From: Paraburkholderia sp. C35
GTDB taxonomy: Bacteria > Pseudomonadota > Gammaproteobacteria > Burkholderiales > Burkholderiaceae
Direction of reading: 5' to 3'
DNA: 64,000 nucleotides
NCBI RefSeq assembly: GCF_003121405.1
Contig: NZ_QBUY01000007.1
Coordinates: forward strand, 124,001 to 188,000
The position numbers and the translations under genes were made by a program. Below are positions 17,755 to 26,630 of the stretch, in pieces (position 1 is the stretch's first letter; the number at the start of each line of letters is the position of its first letter). The notes beneath the pieces were generated by a model, which saw only the letters and a list, made by a program, of their open reading frames with translations, did not search any database and was not told the origin of the DNA.

Positions 17755-19707
17755 TCACTCTGCCGGCGGTATCCCAGCGTTCAAAAACACCGCGCGTTCC
17801 AGATCACGCCGCCCAAGCTCATTTTCGTTTCGAAATGGATGCTGATTCGCTCGATCGCCAATTCGATATGCGACTTCATGAACCGGCATACCAGCCTTGA
17901 CGGAATTGACCGCAAACGACTCGCGCATCCATGTGCTGCTAACAGATTCGAGCATTGTCGCGAGTTCTGGGTTCTCTTGCTGAATCTGCCGGGCGGCGTC
18001 GACCAGAAACTTCTTGAACATTGTAGATATGCCCTCTGCCCCCAACGCGCGGTCGAGCGCGATAAAGCGACCACCCGCGATCACAGGCACCAAAGGCAAA
18101 CCAGAAGACCACTGATGCACGAGCCGCCCATGCCCGCGTAATTCAAAGTAATCTTTGAGTGCACCCTGGGCCGCTTCGTCAAGCTGAACACAGCGTACCG
18201 GTTTTCGGCTGTCTCCCTGTACCAGTAGCCACATCGCACTTCGGTCCGTACGTGAAAGGTATAGATCAGACGTTGTAGCTTTGGCTAATTCCGCGCGTGA
18301 AAGTCCAGTCAACAAAGAAAACCGCAATGCGAACTGCAATCTTGCATTTGCCGGAACGCTGGTCGACATGCGATCGGCGACTGCAAGTACAGCATTCCAT
18401 TGCCCTTCAGAGAGTATGCGGGGCCGAGGACGGACGTTCTTCACGCTCAGATCAACCGTTCCGCGCCGAAAGCTAATCTCATCTGGTGCCGGGACGCCCG
18501 CCTCTCGCAACGAAACAGTGTAAAAAGGATTAACTCTCAGATAGTAGTGTTGGCTCAAATATTGAGCCAACGTAAACAATACCGTACGCGCGTTAATACG
18601 TGCATTGTCGGTCGGTTGGCCAGTGAATGGCCTCCAGTCCCGACTGTGCCGCGGTGCTCGCGGCCCGATCCATTGCCCAACAGGCTGCACGTCTGAAAGA
18701 AAGCTGTTTAGATATTCGTCACAGTCAGCATGCGTCAAGCTTGAAAATTCCTTCTTTTTCACTAGAACGGCCCAAAGAAGCACACGTTCAACTTCGATGC
18801 GATAGCGCTTATATGCAGGCCTTCCTTCAAAAAGACCGAGCCACTGCGTTATGGCCTCCATGTCGTTAGCCGCGGGCAAATGGCAAGCTTGGCGCCACCC
18901 TCTGTTTTCCCCATTGCTTCCGTCGAGCGCTTCTGGCACCAGGAACGTCTCAAGCGGGACAACATCGGTTTCTCTCTGCTTTGGGCTTTGCGGCGAGTTC
19001 GATCGATCTAGTGGCGGCAGCACTATCTGCGTCTCCGCGAGGGTAGGTGCATATTCGCCAACCCATCGCGTTACATACCTTGCGCATGGCCGCCCCAACC
19101 GGGCGATCCTTTTGTGCCATAAGATGGGTGCCCCGTCCAGGAAGCCGAACAATGCGCCAATCGTGACGATGCCGGCTTTTTCAAGCTGTGCTGCGACTAC
19201 ACCGTCAAGCCATTCACAGATTGGGTCATCGAGTCGGGGGGTCTCCACGATCTCCGTCGACAGGCTCGCGAGTAACGCCTCTTGACGTCGGATGATTCTG
19301 ATTTCACGGGCTACGCGCGACAGTCCGTCAACGCGTTCATCTAGCGTGATTTCGTGTTCACCGCCATTGACCGTCCCCCCAGTTACAGACCTTGCGCCAA
19401 CTTTCTTCAACCGAGCCTCATGCCGATCTCTGGACAGGACGATGCGAAGAAGCCGGGGAGCACTGAACCACCCCTTGGATCGGGCATGCTCCTCAAGCAC
19501 GTCCAACGTCCTTTGATATGCATCGGCGGCCCGCCACCTCGGCAAGCAGAGAGAGACCTCAGCCGCCCAGCTTAACGGAGTTCCTCTCATACAAGCCGTG
19601 AAGAATTCTAGATCCTCTTTCGCAATGCGCTTTATGAGGATGGGTCGGTTTGATAGGCTAGAGCATACGGAGAGCCTCTTGGAATCGTGCAATTTTTTGA
19701 TCATCAT
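17755..19707 (-). CDS. TnsF/TniE-like protein: DUF3701 plus inactivated tyrosine recombinase domain
   Basis: 650 residues from the ATG at 19707 (AGGGGA just upstream); a GTG at 19764 would add 19. The N-terminal third matches the DUF3701-type region of large integrases (LDDPICEWLDGVV, then AGIVTIGALFGFL, a helix-hairpin-helix-like segment). The C-terminal part has the tyrosine recombinase fold, but catalytic positions are changed: TGLSRAEL for TGLRxxEL, STWMRESFA where H-x-L-R-H is expected, GDRA instead of GH, and HPF in place of the Tyr. It is the last gene of the transposition operon. In Tn6022-like elements the equivalent protein, TnsF, is an inactive recombinase that picks the target site, so I infer a DNA-targeting role here. 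Confidence 0.8.
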   Translation of the reverse strand: MMIKKLHDSKRLSVCSSLSNRPILIKRIAKEDLEFFTACMRGTPLSWAAEVSLCLPRWRAADAYQRTLDVLEEHARSKGWFSAPRLLRIVLSRDRHEARLKKVGARSVTGGTVNGGEHEITLDERVDGLSRVAREIRIIRRQEALLASLSTEIVETPRLDDPICEWLDGVVAAQLEKAGIVTIGALFGFLDGAPILWHKRIARLGRPCARYVTRWVGEYAPTLAETQIVLPPLDRSNSPQSPKQRETDVVPLETFLVPEALDGSNGENRGWRQACHLPAANDMEAITQWLGLFEGRPAYKRYRIEVERVLLWAVLVKKKEFSSLTHADCDEYLNSFLSDVQPVGQWIGPRAPRHSRDWRPFTGQPTDNARINARTVLFTLAQYLSQHYYLRVNPFYTVSLREAGVPAPDEISFRRGTVDLSVKNVRPRPRILSEGQWNAVLAVADRMSTSVPANARLQFALRFSLLTGLSRAELAKATTSDLYLSRTDRSAMWLLVQGDSRKPVRCVQLDEAAQGALKDYFELRGHGRLVHQWSSGLPLVPVIAGGRFIALDRALGAEGISTMFKKFLVDAARQIQQENPELATMLESVSSTWMRESFAVNSVKAGMPVHEVAYRIGDRANQHPFRNENELGRRDLERAVFLNAGIPPAE

Positions 19708-19816
19708 TCGTCCCCTATTGAACACGCCATTTTCAACCCATGGAAAATTGATCTTTTCGCACACACTGTGAAGATTGCGATCTGTGCGTATCAGACGAGA
19801 TTCGGGCAGACGCCAT

Positions 19817-21142
19817 CTATCTCAAGAGCCGCTTCGAATATCGCTTGATCAGAAACTGCACTGTTTTCCAGGTCGCACGTGGACGTATATATAGAAGAGG
19901 CACTGTGTGATGTTCATCCAGGCACCACTCAGGACGGAAATGAGCTGCATGAGAAAATTCGTTCCAGGCGATATCGGTCAGTCGTTTCAGCCTCGCGATA
20001 CGCCAAACGTGCAGACAGAAAAGACCAAGAACCTCATACTCAACCAATAGAGCGTTGGCTTCGACAAACTTGACTAATGGCGCACCGGACTGTTCCGCTT
20101 GGCAGCGTGGGTCACGGGTCTTCACGAGATCTAGCGGACTCAATACCGGCTGCACTGCTACTCTCGCCGCAACTCCCAACAGGTACTCTGTCTTAAGAAT
20201 CGCGCAAGTCACGACTCCAGCGGTGTCGATAAGACGGCGCCCCCCTTCGAACCTTCCTAGGATGGCCTGTAATTCATGTAACTCTGCCTCGTCGTCCTCA
20301 AATAAGTCCCGAATTCGCGTCAAAGTCTTCCGAATCGCAATTTCAACCGAACCCACGCCCTCAAGACCAGTTATTTTGACATTTTCATTTTCACGAAGTT
20401 GGAGGGTCGTTCCTTTAAACTGTAACCAGCCTTCCCTCGGCATGTTCATCCATATTGCCTGGCGCTGCACATATCGTGTCGTCGTGCTCTGATCATCCTT
20501 AGATGAGCGCACAGTTGGAAGCGTGCATGGGCGAACTCGTGACGCTGTCTGGCGATCGTGAACGATCACCTCCCGTCTCGTCGCCAGAAGCATGTCGACC
20601 AACAATATTTCACTCGTTTGCTGAGGTCTTTCGACACTTCTGACAAACATTGCATCACACCGTGGACAGCCAAACGGGTTCGTCCCAGCAACAAGCCATG
20701 TTGGATTGAGTTCAGCGTTACAGTTCTGACATGCTGTGCGCAAGGGAACTTCGTGCAATGGACACGTGTGGATGGACAGGTGTTGAAATACTGGCGAGTG
20801 GTAACCATTCGACAAGCACACCGGACAGTGACGCAGACCAACGTGCATATGTCCAGTACTTCTCGGTTCGTTATCCATATCTGCTCCGCCAAGCACTGCA
20901 ACTGTCTCACTGGTTACGCCAAAAGCGGTATTCAGGACTTTCAACTCAGGCCTTTCAGTACGGAAAGAAGTTGGGTCAAGCATATTCCTGGTACTGAGAC
21001 TAAAAAGTAATTGACGAATCTCTTTTGTGCTTAACGGCTCAATCAGACATAGCGAGCACCATAGTGAATACCAAGACTCCTGCGATGCTGGTTTGCGAAA
21101 GCGTATAGCGGGCAGATGGATCGACTCATTGTTTGTGTTCAT
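19817..21142 (-). CDS. tniQ: TniQ/TnsD-family transposition protein
   Basis: 441 residues with the TniQ zinc region near residues 105-165: CPVC, then HTCPLHEVPLRTACQNC, then CPRC. The N-terminal segment (SWYSLWCSLCLIEPL) matches the usual start of the family after a short leader. TniQ proteins link the target-recognition factor to the ATPase ring. The gene overlaps the ATPase gene by 17 bases and is followed after 109 bp by the TnsF-like gene, giving the order expected for a tniCABDE unit. The C-terminal half has no zinc motifs and diverges. Confidence 0.85.
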   Translation of the reverse strand: MNTNNESIHLPAIRFRKPASQESWYSLWCSLCLIEPLSTKEIRQLLFSLSTRNMLDPTSFRTERPELKVLNTAFGVTSETVAVLGGADMDNEPRSTGHMHVGLRHCPVCLSNGYHSPVFQHLSIHTCPLHEVPLRTACQNCNAELNPTWLVAGTNPFGCPRCDAMFVRSVERPQQTSEILLVDMLLATRREVIVHDRQTASRVRPCTLPTVRSSKDDQSTTTRYVQRQAIWMNMPREGWLQFKGTTLQLRENENVKITGLEGVGSVEIAIRKTLTRIRDLFEDDEAELHELQAILGRFEGGRRLIDTAGVVTCAILKTEYLLGVAARVAVQPVLSPLDLVKTRDPRCQAEQSGAPLVKFVEANALLVEYEVLGLFCLHVWRIARLKRLTDIAWNEFSHAAHFRPEWCLDEHHTVPLLYIRPRATWKTVQFLIKRYSKRLLR

Positions 21143-22115
21143 CGGTACCCCCTTCGTCGTCTTTCGGCTCGGTGTAGTACGATAAAACAGACAGGAATCC
21201 GCTTTCCTTCAGGCATTTAATGAGCGCGGCCGACGAAGGAAATCCCGGATTCTCCCCGGTGTCTGCGGCGTGGTGGAGGTACGCTCCGACTGTTGAACGG
21301 AGGTACTGCATCGGGACGCGTATATCCTCTTGCACGTTATGTTGCTTCATTACCAGCTCGAGCGCTTCTCGCAAGGAGGGTGCCAGATCCGCGATGCGCC
21401 ATCCGTTCGCATACGCCTGAGGAAGGTAAGCCGTCAAGCTTGCCGGAGGGCCGTCAGGTCCAGGGCGGTCGAACTCATACAGCACCTCTTCGAGGTCACC
21501 AAGCGCAATCCCTCGAAAATGATATTGACTCACACGAAACCTTCCAATAATTTGCATATCGCGTCCGACTCCCTCCCATTTGATGGCGCCACCGAGTTCT
21601 GGCTGTCCCATAAGCAGAAAAAACGGTTTGATACCTTTTTTGGTAAGCTTATTGAAGTATTCGACTAAACACCCAAGATGATGTTTCTTCGCGTGCTGAG
21701 CCTCATCAACAATCACAACCAGACGGCGAGCCCCCTTTTCTTGGCAGCGTTGCTCAAGGTGCTGAAAAAACCGATTTTTTAATACTTCGATGTCTCTATG
21801 AGAGATGGCGGGGTAGCCGCTATCATTCATGCGGCTTTGCAGAAATTCGCGTGGACTTTCGCCTGCGTTTTGCGGTATTTCCCAAACGACCACCTCGACC
21901 GGATAACCTATCAGTGACGGAAGCGTTTCACTGAGGTAGGTCAGCGCAGAACTTTTACCAACTCGCATCTTCCCGTATGCAGTTGCTCCAGGAACATCAA
22001 TTCTTACCCAATGCGCTACCTGTCTTCCGAGTCTCTCGATCTCCGGTGTCCAAAAAATTCCATCTGGCAATGGGTCTTGATCAGGTCTAACATTGGCGAC
22101 GTTACTATTTTCCAT
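21126..22115 (-). CDS. tniB: TniB/TnsC-like AAA+ ATPase
   Basis: 329 residues; ATG with AGGA 9 bases upstream. Walker A is GKMRVGKSSAL near residue 48 and Walker B RRLVVIVDEAQHAKK near residue 135; sensor-like LLMGQPELGG follows. This fits the TnsC/TniB ATPase that assembles on target DNA and activates the transposase. All nucleotide-binding residues look intact. It starts 11 bp after the transposase stop on the same strand. Confidence 0.9.
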   Translation of the reverse strand: MENSNVANVRPDQDPLPDGIFWTPEIERLGRQVAHWVRIDVPGATAYGKMRVGKSSALTYLSETLPSLIGYPVEVVVWEIPQNAGESPREFLQSRMNDSGYPAISHRDIEVLKNRFFQHLEQRCQEKGARRLVVIVDEAQHAKKHHLGCLVEYFNKLTKKGIKPFFLLMGQPELGGAIKWEGVGRDMQIIGRFRVSQYHFRGIALGDLEEVLYEFDRPGPDGPPASLTAYLPQAYANGWRIADLAPSLREALELVMKQHNVQEDIRVPMQYLRSTVGAYLHHAADTGENPGFPSSAALIKCLKESGFLSVLSYYTEPKDDEGGTDEHKQ

Positions 22116-22126
22116 AATTTGTATTC

Positions 22127-23872
22127 CTACTTATATATGACACGACGAATGAGCTTTCTAGAATATGTGATCGGCTGAACCGTCATGATGTCTTCTATCT
22201 TGGTGCTGTCTCGATCGGAAACCTGTTGCTCCTCCGATTTTTCAATCGCCGAGCTGCCCGAAGATGCCGACCCGGGTGCGGGCAGCAGGGGAATCGGGCT
22301 AGGCTTGGACGGATCGATCTGTGGTAACAGACTAACCGTATCTACCGCATTGCATGCGTCCTCCCATGACCCATACTCCTCGGGGAGCTGGACACCTGCT
22401 GCATCCGCTTGACGGCGAAGATATTCAACAATATGAGTAAGCTGAAGTGCCGCGGTTCTGTCTTTGCTAGCTTTTAGACGGAGAAAATTGAACAGACATG
22501 CAAGCGGGTCATCGTCAGCTCTCGGTCCGAACTCATTTTTCTTCTTGAGCCTGAGGTACAGCTTTCGGATTCGGATGTCATGTGGAAACTTTCCCCATTG
22601 TCCTTGCGCTTGCAATGGACCAATCTCATTACCCTGCTCGTCAAAGAGCAATACAATTCTCAAATCATCGAAGTCGGTTCTGATCCAGACCGGAGAGCCG
22701 ACTCTTGCGAAGCTGGATTGAAGTAATGGACTGGAATAGCGAGCGCCCAAATAGTTCACGTGCGGCCGCCTCCCAGATTTGGCGTTTGAGCGGACGATAG
22801 CGCGCGCGGGTTTGCAGAAATAATGCGGATGTCGTTTCGTCGAAGGAAGATAGACAGGTTTCAACGCCCCGCTGGCCAACTGCCGGCGCAATCTCTCGAG
22901 CGGCGAGATATAGTGCGAAGCGGCCGCAGGAAGGGCATTCTCGTTCGCGCAGTATGCGTCGATCGCCTCGGCGAGCTTGTCCACCCTTATCCGGTCTTTT
23001 GGAGCGACCGCGGCCGTGCGACGCACTGGGTCGTGAGGACCGCTACCCGTGGTACCTGGGATCTGATGTATCAGTCTCCGAGCAGCCAAAGCGAAGGCTG
23101 TTTCTACAGGTGCACGTTCTTGGGGGGTATATGCAACGCCTAGTCTTGTCCGTCCGCCAAAGAGAAAAAGACATACGAACTGGACGTGATCCGCGAGGTG
23201 GCTCAAAGCGTTGTCGAGCATGACCAATTGGGGGACTGCGTATTTGAGTTCAGGAATCACGTCTACCGGATATCCAGCACCTTCGACATACGCTTTTCGG
23301 GTCGAGCTTGCAGTTTCTGAGCCCAAGATTGCCCGTTGTATAGCTAGGCTTATGTCTTCTGCCGTCGGCTGCGGACCAAGGACAATGCAACTCGCCAGAT
23401 TAGCGCCAGTTCCTGCATCTCGAACCCTGATGGCAGAGGCTCTCCGAAGCTCGATTTCTTCCCAGTCCCCACGCGCATTTGGCAATTCATAAATCGCCTC
23501 ACAATCGATCGGTGTTTCGTCGATGATCCACACGAGGTAAGGTCCGTACGCCCGCATCGCCTGACCGTCTCCATCCTGATATCCGAATGCCTGTGCCGCG
23601 TCTTCTCCATGAACCGATTTCGTCCATGCCTCCCCCTGCTCTACGAATAAATTGCTCACGAGCCAATTGCGCAAGGGTTCCCTCGCCTGTCGAACGGTGT
23701 TGAGCGGATACTCTTCTAGCTTTACTCCCGCTGCCATACACGCTGCGACAAACTCTTTGTGTATCGCCCGAAAGGTCACCTTGTTCAAACGCAACCGTCC
23801 ATTTTTCTTTTTCACAAAATCGCGCAACGCCTCTCCGATCTCAGGATGCATCGCCATAAGACGGCCAAACAT
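22127..23872 (-). CDS. tniA: TnsB/TniA-like DDE transposase, catalytic part
   Basis: 581 residues with the integrase-type catalytic core: Asp in VWIIDETPID (~118), Asp in LVMLDNALSHL (~222), and Glu in RAPVETAFALAARRL 37 residues later, followed by the family's HQIPGTTGSGP. A Mu-transposase-type C-terminal region follows, ending in a Ser/Pro-rich tail. The N-terminal DNA-binding part usual in this family is not in this ORF; it is encoded just upstream (23891-24238) in the same frame but separated by two TAG stops. AGGA touches the ATG directly, so initiation may depend on translation of the upstream ORF. Confidence 0.88.
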   Translation of the reverse strand: MFGRLMAMHPEIGEALRDFVKKKNGRLRLNKVTFRAIHKEFVAACMAAGVKLEEYPLNTVRQAREPLRNWLVSNLFVEQGEAWTKSVHGEDAAQAFGYQDGDGQAMRAYGPYLVWIIDETPIDCEAIYELPNARGDWEEIELRRASAIRVRDAGTGANLASCIVLGPQPTAEDISLAIQRAILGSETASSTRKAYVEGAGYPVDVIPELKYAVPQLVMLDNALSHLADHVQFVCLFLFGGRTRLGVAYTPQERAPVETAFALAARRLIHQIPGTTGSGPHDPVRRTAAVAPKDRIRVDKLAEAIDAYCANENALPAAASHYISPLERLRRQLASGALKPVYLPSTKRHPHYFCKPARAIVRSNAKSGRRPHVNYLGARYSSPLLQSSFARVGSPVWIRTDFDDLRIVLLFDEQGNEIGPLQAQGQWGKFPHDIRIRKLYLRLKKKNEFGPRADDDPLACLFNFLRLKASKDRTAALQLTHIVEYLRRQADAAGVQLPEEYGSWEDACNAVDTVSLLPQIDPSKPSPIPLLPAPGSASSGSSAIEKSEEQQVSDRDSTKIEDIMTVQPITYSRKLIRRVIYK

Positions 23873-23890
23873 TCCTTGATATCCAGCCTA

Positions 23891-24238
23891 CTAATTTTCC
23901 TGTTTCTTGAAGATTTTTGTTCGCTGCAGTTGCTTCACGCGCATGCCTTGAATAAGAGCGCGACACCCCCAGATCCGGCCGTCTGGTGCAGGTGCCAGGC
24001 ATCGCTTTAACAATTTCAAGAAGCGGTTACTGGACAGTTTTGCTATCGCCGCTACATCCGAAAGCGTGGTGCCCTGCAGATATGCATCCATGGCTGTACT
24101 TAACCGCTTATATCTCGCTTTCTTTGTTTCTTCTTCGATAAGAGATTCATCAACATTGGGCCAGTTCTTGATATCGCGATAACACTCCGGGATGTCATCA
24201 AGCACAGAATGCGCTTGTCGAGACGGTCGCATCGTCAT
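23891..24238 (-). CDS. HTH protein corresponding to the N-terminal domain of the TnsB/TniA transposase
   Basis: 115 residues from the ATG at 24238, with AAGGAG 7 bases upstream; it overlaps the TnsA-like gene by 41 bases. Residues ~50-95 form a helix-turn-helix (AMDAYLQGTTLSDVAAIAKL, then RFLKLLKRCLAP), followed by DGRIWGCRALIQGMRVKQ, a segment normally found near the start of single-chain TniA/TnsB proteins. The ORF ends with two tandem TAG codons, and the reading frame continues in phase into the catalytic ORF after five sense codons. I infer a transposase split into two chains, or a nonsense-interrupted gene. Confidence 0.7.
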   Translation of the reverse strand: MTMRPSRQAHSVLDDIPECYRDIKNWPNVDESLIEEETKKARYKRLSTAMDAYLQGTTLSDVAAIAKLSSNRFLKLLKRCLAPAPDGRIWGCRALIQGMRVKQLQRTKIFKKQEN

Positions 24239-24860
24239 AACGGAACTCCTTAAAATTGATATGAACGTGTTTGTTCCAATACATACGGATAAGCACTGCA
24301 TCCAGCCTGGAGTCTCCACTCTCACATTTGACGGCTTCGCGCAAATCGCCAATCGACATCGTTGAATTATTGGGTAGCGCGGCTCTAACCTTCTCGCGCA
24401 ACTCATCGAGGGACTCATCCACGTAAATCATTGCTGACTGCCTAAACCGTTCAAGGTTGTCGAGTAACAATGGATTCGCCCTGATCTGCTCCCGTGTGCG
24501 CAACGCCCACGAACATCCGTGAGCTTGCGCGACACGCTCGAGTGATTTTTCTGTTTCGATTGCGTTTCCATGCATCGAACGGACTACACACTGGATCTCA
24601 ACATGCGCACGGATAACCAGGAGGTCCGGCGTGATCGATACCGCTCGTCCACGGTCAAGGCAGCGAAGGCGTTCGGGGCTGGTGATGAGCCCACTTACCG
24701 CTGGCTCAGCCCAGTGCAGCAACCAGTTTTCGTACTTCAATTCGGTAGAGAAGCTGACAGGCTCTTTCCGGAGCGGATCAAACGCGCGCGAATCCCCTCG
24801 AGGGCGCTTTACATACCGGTACTTCAGGCCGCCGAACTTGTGATCACGTCCGGTCCACAT
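24198..24860 (-). CDS. tniC: TnsA/TniC-like heteromeric transposase endonuclease
   Basis: 220 residues from the ATG at 24860 (GGAGG 4 bases upstream); the ATG at 24887 has no such site. The N-terminal nuclease domain shows TELKYENWLL (likely catalytic Glu), VSITPDLLV (Asp) and then VEIQCV, where the family normally has E-x-K. The later segment LERVAQAHGCSWALRTREQI, then ANPLLLDNLERF, is typical of TnsA proteins. TnsA cuts the 5' ends so the element is excised; replacement of the Lys by Gln may impair this. First gene of the operon. Confidence 0.8.
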   Translation of the reverse strand: MWTGRDHKFGGLKYRYVKRPRGDSRAFDPLRKEPVSFSTELKYENWLLHWAEPAVSGLITSPERLRCLDRGRAVSITPDLLVIRAHVEIQCVVRSMHGNAIETEKSLERVAQAHGCSWALRTREQIRANPLLLDNLERFRQSAMIYVDESLDELREKVRAALPNNSTMSIGDLREAVKCESGDSRLDAVLIRMYWNKHVHINFKEFRYDDATVSTSAFCA

Positions 24861-25266
24861 AGCGCCTCCACTTTTGGCGAAGCGCATTTGCGGGCGTGCG
24901 GATCAAAATCGTCGTGTAACAATCGTATGTGGCGAGGACGCAGTTCCTCGCCGACGCTTGCAGTCTCATGGTTTTCTCTTCGGGGACGGTAACGCCGGCT
25001 ATCCAGGAAGGGCTAGCAAGAGTTACTTCAATGGAGAATGGGCGTGCGGAAGCACGCAGGCTTGACAGCCGGCGCGAACAGAGGGAGACTGGAAGGGAGT
25101 CGGGGTAACTGACTTACTTGCAGTTCCGATGCATCCGTTTGTTGGCGCAAACGGATGCATTTTGCTGTTCACAAGTTTTTTCGATAGTTACTCCTTTGCT
25201 CTTTTGAGCTGCTCTCCGCTCAATCGCACGACACCCCCTAATAGGGTGTTATGCCGAAGAAAAATG
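24861..25266. other. Region upstream of the transposition operon
   Basis: No gene is supported. It should contain the operon promoter and, by analogy with Tn6022, an element end within a few hundred bases of tniC. Structures seen: GGCGAGGA...TCCTCGCC around a 6-base loop near 24932-24953, GCGTGC-GGAA-GCACGC near 25045-25062, and the strong hairpin at 25129-25160. I could not define an end by a target duplication. Confidence 0.45.
25129..25160. repeat. Perfect 13-bp hairpin followed by a T-rich tract
   Basis: ATGCATCCGTTTG (25129-25141) and CAAACGGATGCAT (25148-25160) are exact inverses around TTGGCG, followed by TTTGCTG and later TTTTTT. It may be a terminator for the gene ending at 25267, which would be transcribed into it on the minus strand, or a structural element near the transposon end. 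Confidence 0.5.
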
Positions 25267-25581
25267 TTACGGTTGAGTGTCGGTAATCTTGTGTTTCGGA
25301 ATAGCCTCCGCTGCGACATCCTTCATTTCTTCAATCTGCCCAGTCGAGCCGCCAACGCCGCTGATCCACGTCGCGACGTCTGACGTATAAGCGAATAGCC
25401 CCTTCCTGCCTTCTATCCGAAAGGTTTTAACTGGCAACGCTCCTCGAGACGCCGCCTTTCGAAACGCCGACGACGACAGAAAACCAATGGCCTTCCAGAG
25501 CGAACACCCGCTCAGCAGCAAGCCATATCGTTCTATCAAATAGTTTTCCACAGCATCATTGCGCGCGTCCGATAGTTTCAT
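25267..25581 (-). CDS. Small helix-turn-helix/excisionase-like protein
   Basis: 104 residues from the ATG at 25581 (GGGA 7 bases upstream; the TTG at 25593 is less likely). The pattern LLLSGCSLWKAIGFLSSSAF, then KAASRGALPVKTFRIEGR, then GLFAYTSDVATWIS, resembles a winged-helix, AlpA/excisionase-type DNA-binding domain covering residues 20-75. The tail is acidic and Lys-rich. It diverges from the gene at 25695. It could regulate the neighbouring mobile element or belong to its cargo. Confidence 0.6.
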   Translation of the reverse strand: MKLSDARNDAVENYLIERYGLLLSGCSLWKAIGFLSSSAFRKAASRGALPVKTFRIEGRKGLFAYTSDVATWISGVGGSTGQIEEMKDVAAEAIPKHKITDTQP

Positions 25582-25694
25582 AACGTATCCCAAGTGTTAC
25601 AAGGTCACGCAAATTCCCTCTTCGTCACGAAGATATCGCAGCCTGTTTCGACCCGCTGGTAAAGTTTTGGCTACCGAAACTTCACCACCAGCAT

Positions 25695-26630
25695 ATGCAA
25701 ATCGCATTTCGCCGAATAATTCGTGATCTACCCTACGATGACCCACCGTTTACCGTCGTTCGGTTACCGCTGATTCCCAGCGCATCGGATGGTGGCCGCA
25801 CAGCTTCGAAGAACATCGAACACATGCAATCGAGAATGCTGTTTGCCATGGCTGCAGAGCGTGTCGGCATTGCACATCACGGCATTCTTGATAAGGCTGC
25901 CGCAGGCGACTCTGCTGATTCGCTGAATCGATTCAGGTTCTTCGAGCGGTTGGAGAAAGGCGAATTTCGCGTTGCCAAAGCGCTCGAACGTAGAGAAAAG
26001 CGATTTCTGGCCAGTCTCAGGGCTGTGCGGGGGCTCGAGGATGCCACTAGGCACATGCTGTCGTGGTCATTGTGGGAATACCTGGAGCCGACGCTAGGAA
26101 ATTGGGAGCTTGCGAGGCGCGCGGAGGATCTCGCCGAGGACTGTGGATATGAACCGCCCGCCCCTCCGCGACCGGACATCTCCGACGTAGCTCGATACGT
26201 CAGTGAACTCTTCCCTGCTGGGTATCACGATGAATGGAATATGCTACATATGGGAATCCATTGCCTCAACGTTGCCGAAGCGACATGGAATTTGGCTCAG
26301 TACATTGTCACCTACGAGGCCTTGTTTAACCAGTTCGCAATACTTCCGTTTGAGGAATGCGTCGTCGCGGCGTTGTGGATTGAAACGCTCGCACACGCGA
26401 ACCGATGGTTCCGGACGTTGGAGGTTAGCATGACTTCGCACGGTACCCGTCGTGAGCTAGCCACATCGTTGTCTACGTCGCTAGGTCCGTATGGAATTCA
26501 TCTGCGTATAGCAAAGTCAGTGGGGCTGGAAATCTTGCATCTCGAACGCTGGTATCCCACCGCGACCAGCGACCGGTTTCCCGCAATTTCGCTTCCGGAT
26601 TCAACGGAGAAAATCCAATACTACCTCTAA
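25695..26630 (+). CDS. Hypothetical protein, helical
   Basis: 311 residues, soluble and strongly helical, with many aromatic residues in the second half (MLHMGIHCLNVAEATWNLAQ, then VVAALWIETLAHANRWF). No signal peptide, membrane span or catalytic motif that I recognise. The start is not backed by a Shine-Dalgarno sequence. Base composition is lower in GC than the chromosomal genes to the right. It is the last gene before the DyP locus and shares a 113-bp divergent promoter region with the HTH gene at 25581, so the two may act together. Confidence 0.6.
   Translation: MQIAFRRIIRDLPYDDPPFTVVRLPLIPSASDGGRTASKNIEHMQSRMLFAMAAERVGIAHHGILDKAAAGDSADSLNRFRFFERLEKGEFRVAKALERREKRFLASLRAVRGLEDATRHMLSWSLWEYLEPTLGNWELARRAEDLAEDCGYEPPAPPRPDISDVARYVSELFPAGYHDEWNMLHMGIHCLNVAEATWNLAQYIVTYEALFNQFAILPFEECVVAALWIETLAHANRWFRTLEVSMTSHGTRRELATSLSTSLGPYGIHLRIAKSVGLEILHLERWYPTATSDRFPAISLPDSTEKIQYYL

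Noticed and set aside
25050..25075. TTGACA near 25065 as a transposon terminus or -35 box
   Set aside because: Its inner sequence does not resemble the other candidate end, no target duplication matches, and no -10 at proper spacing faces a gene.
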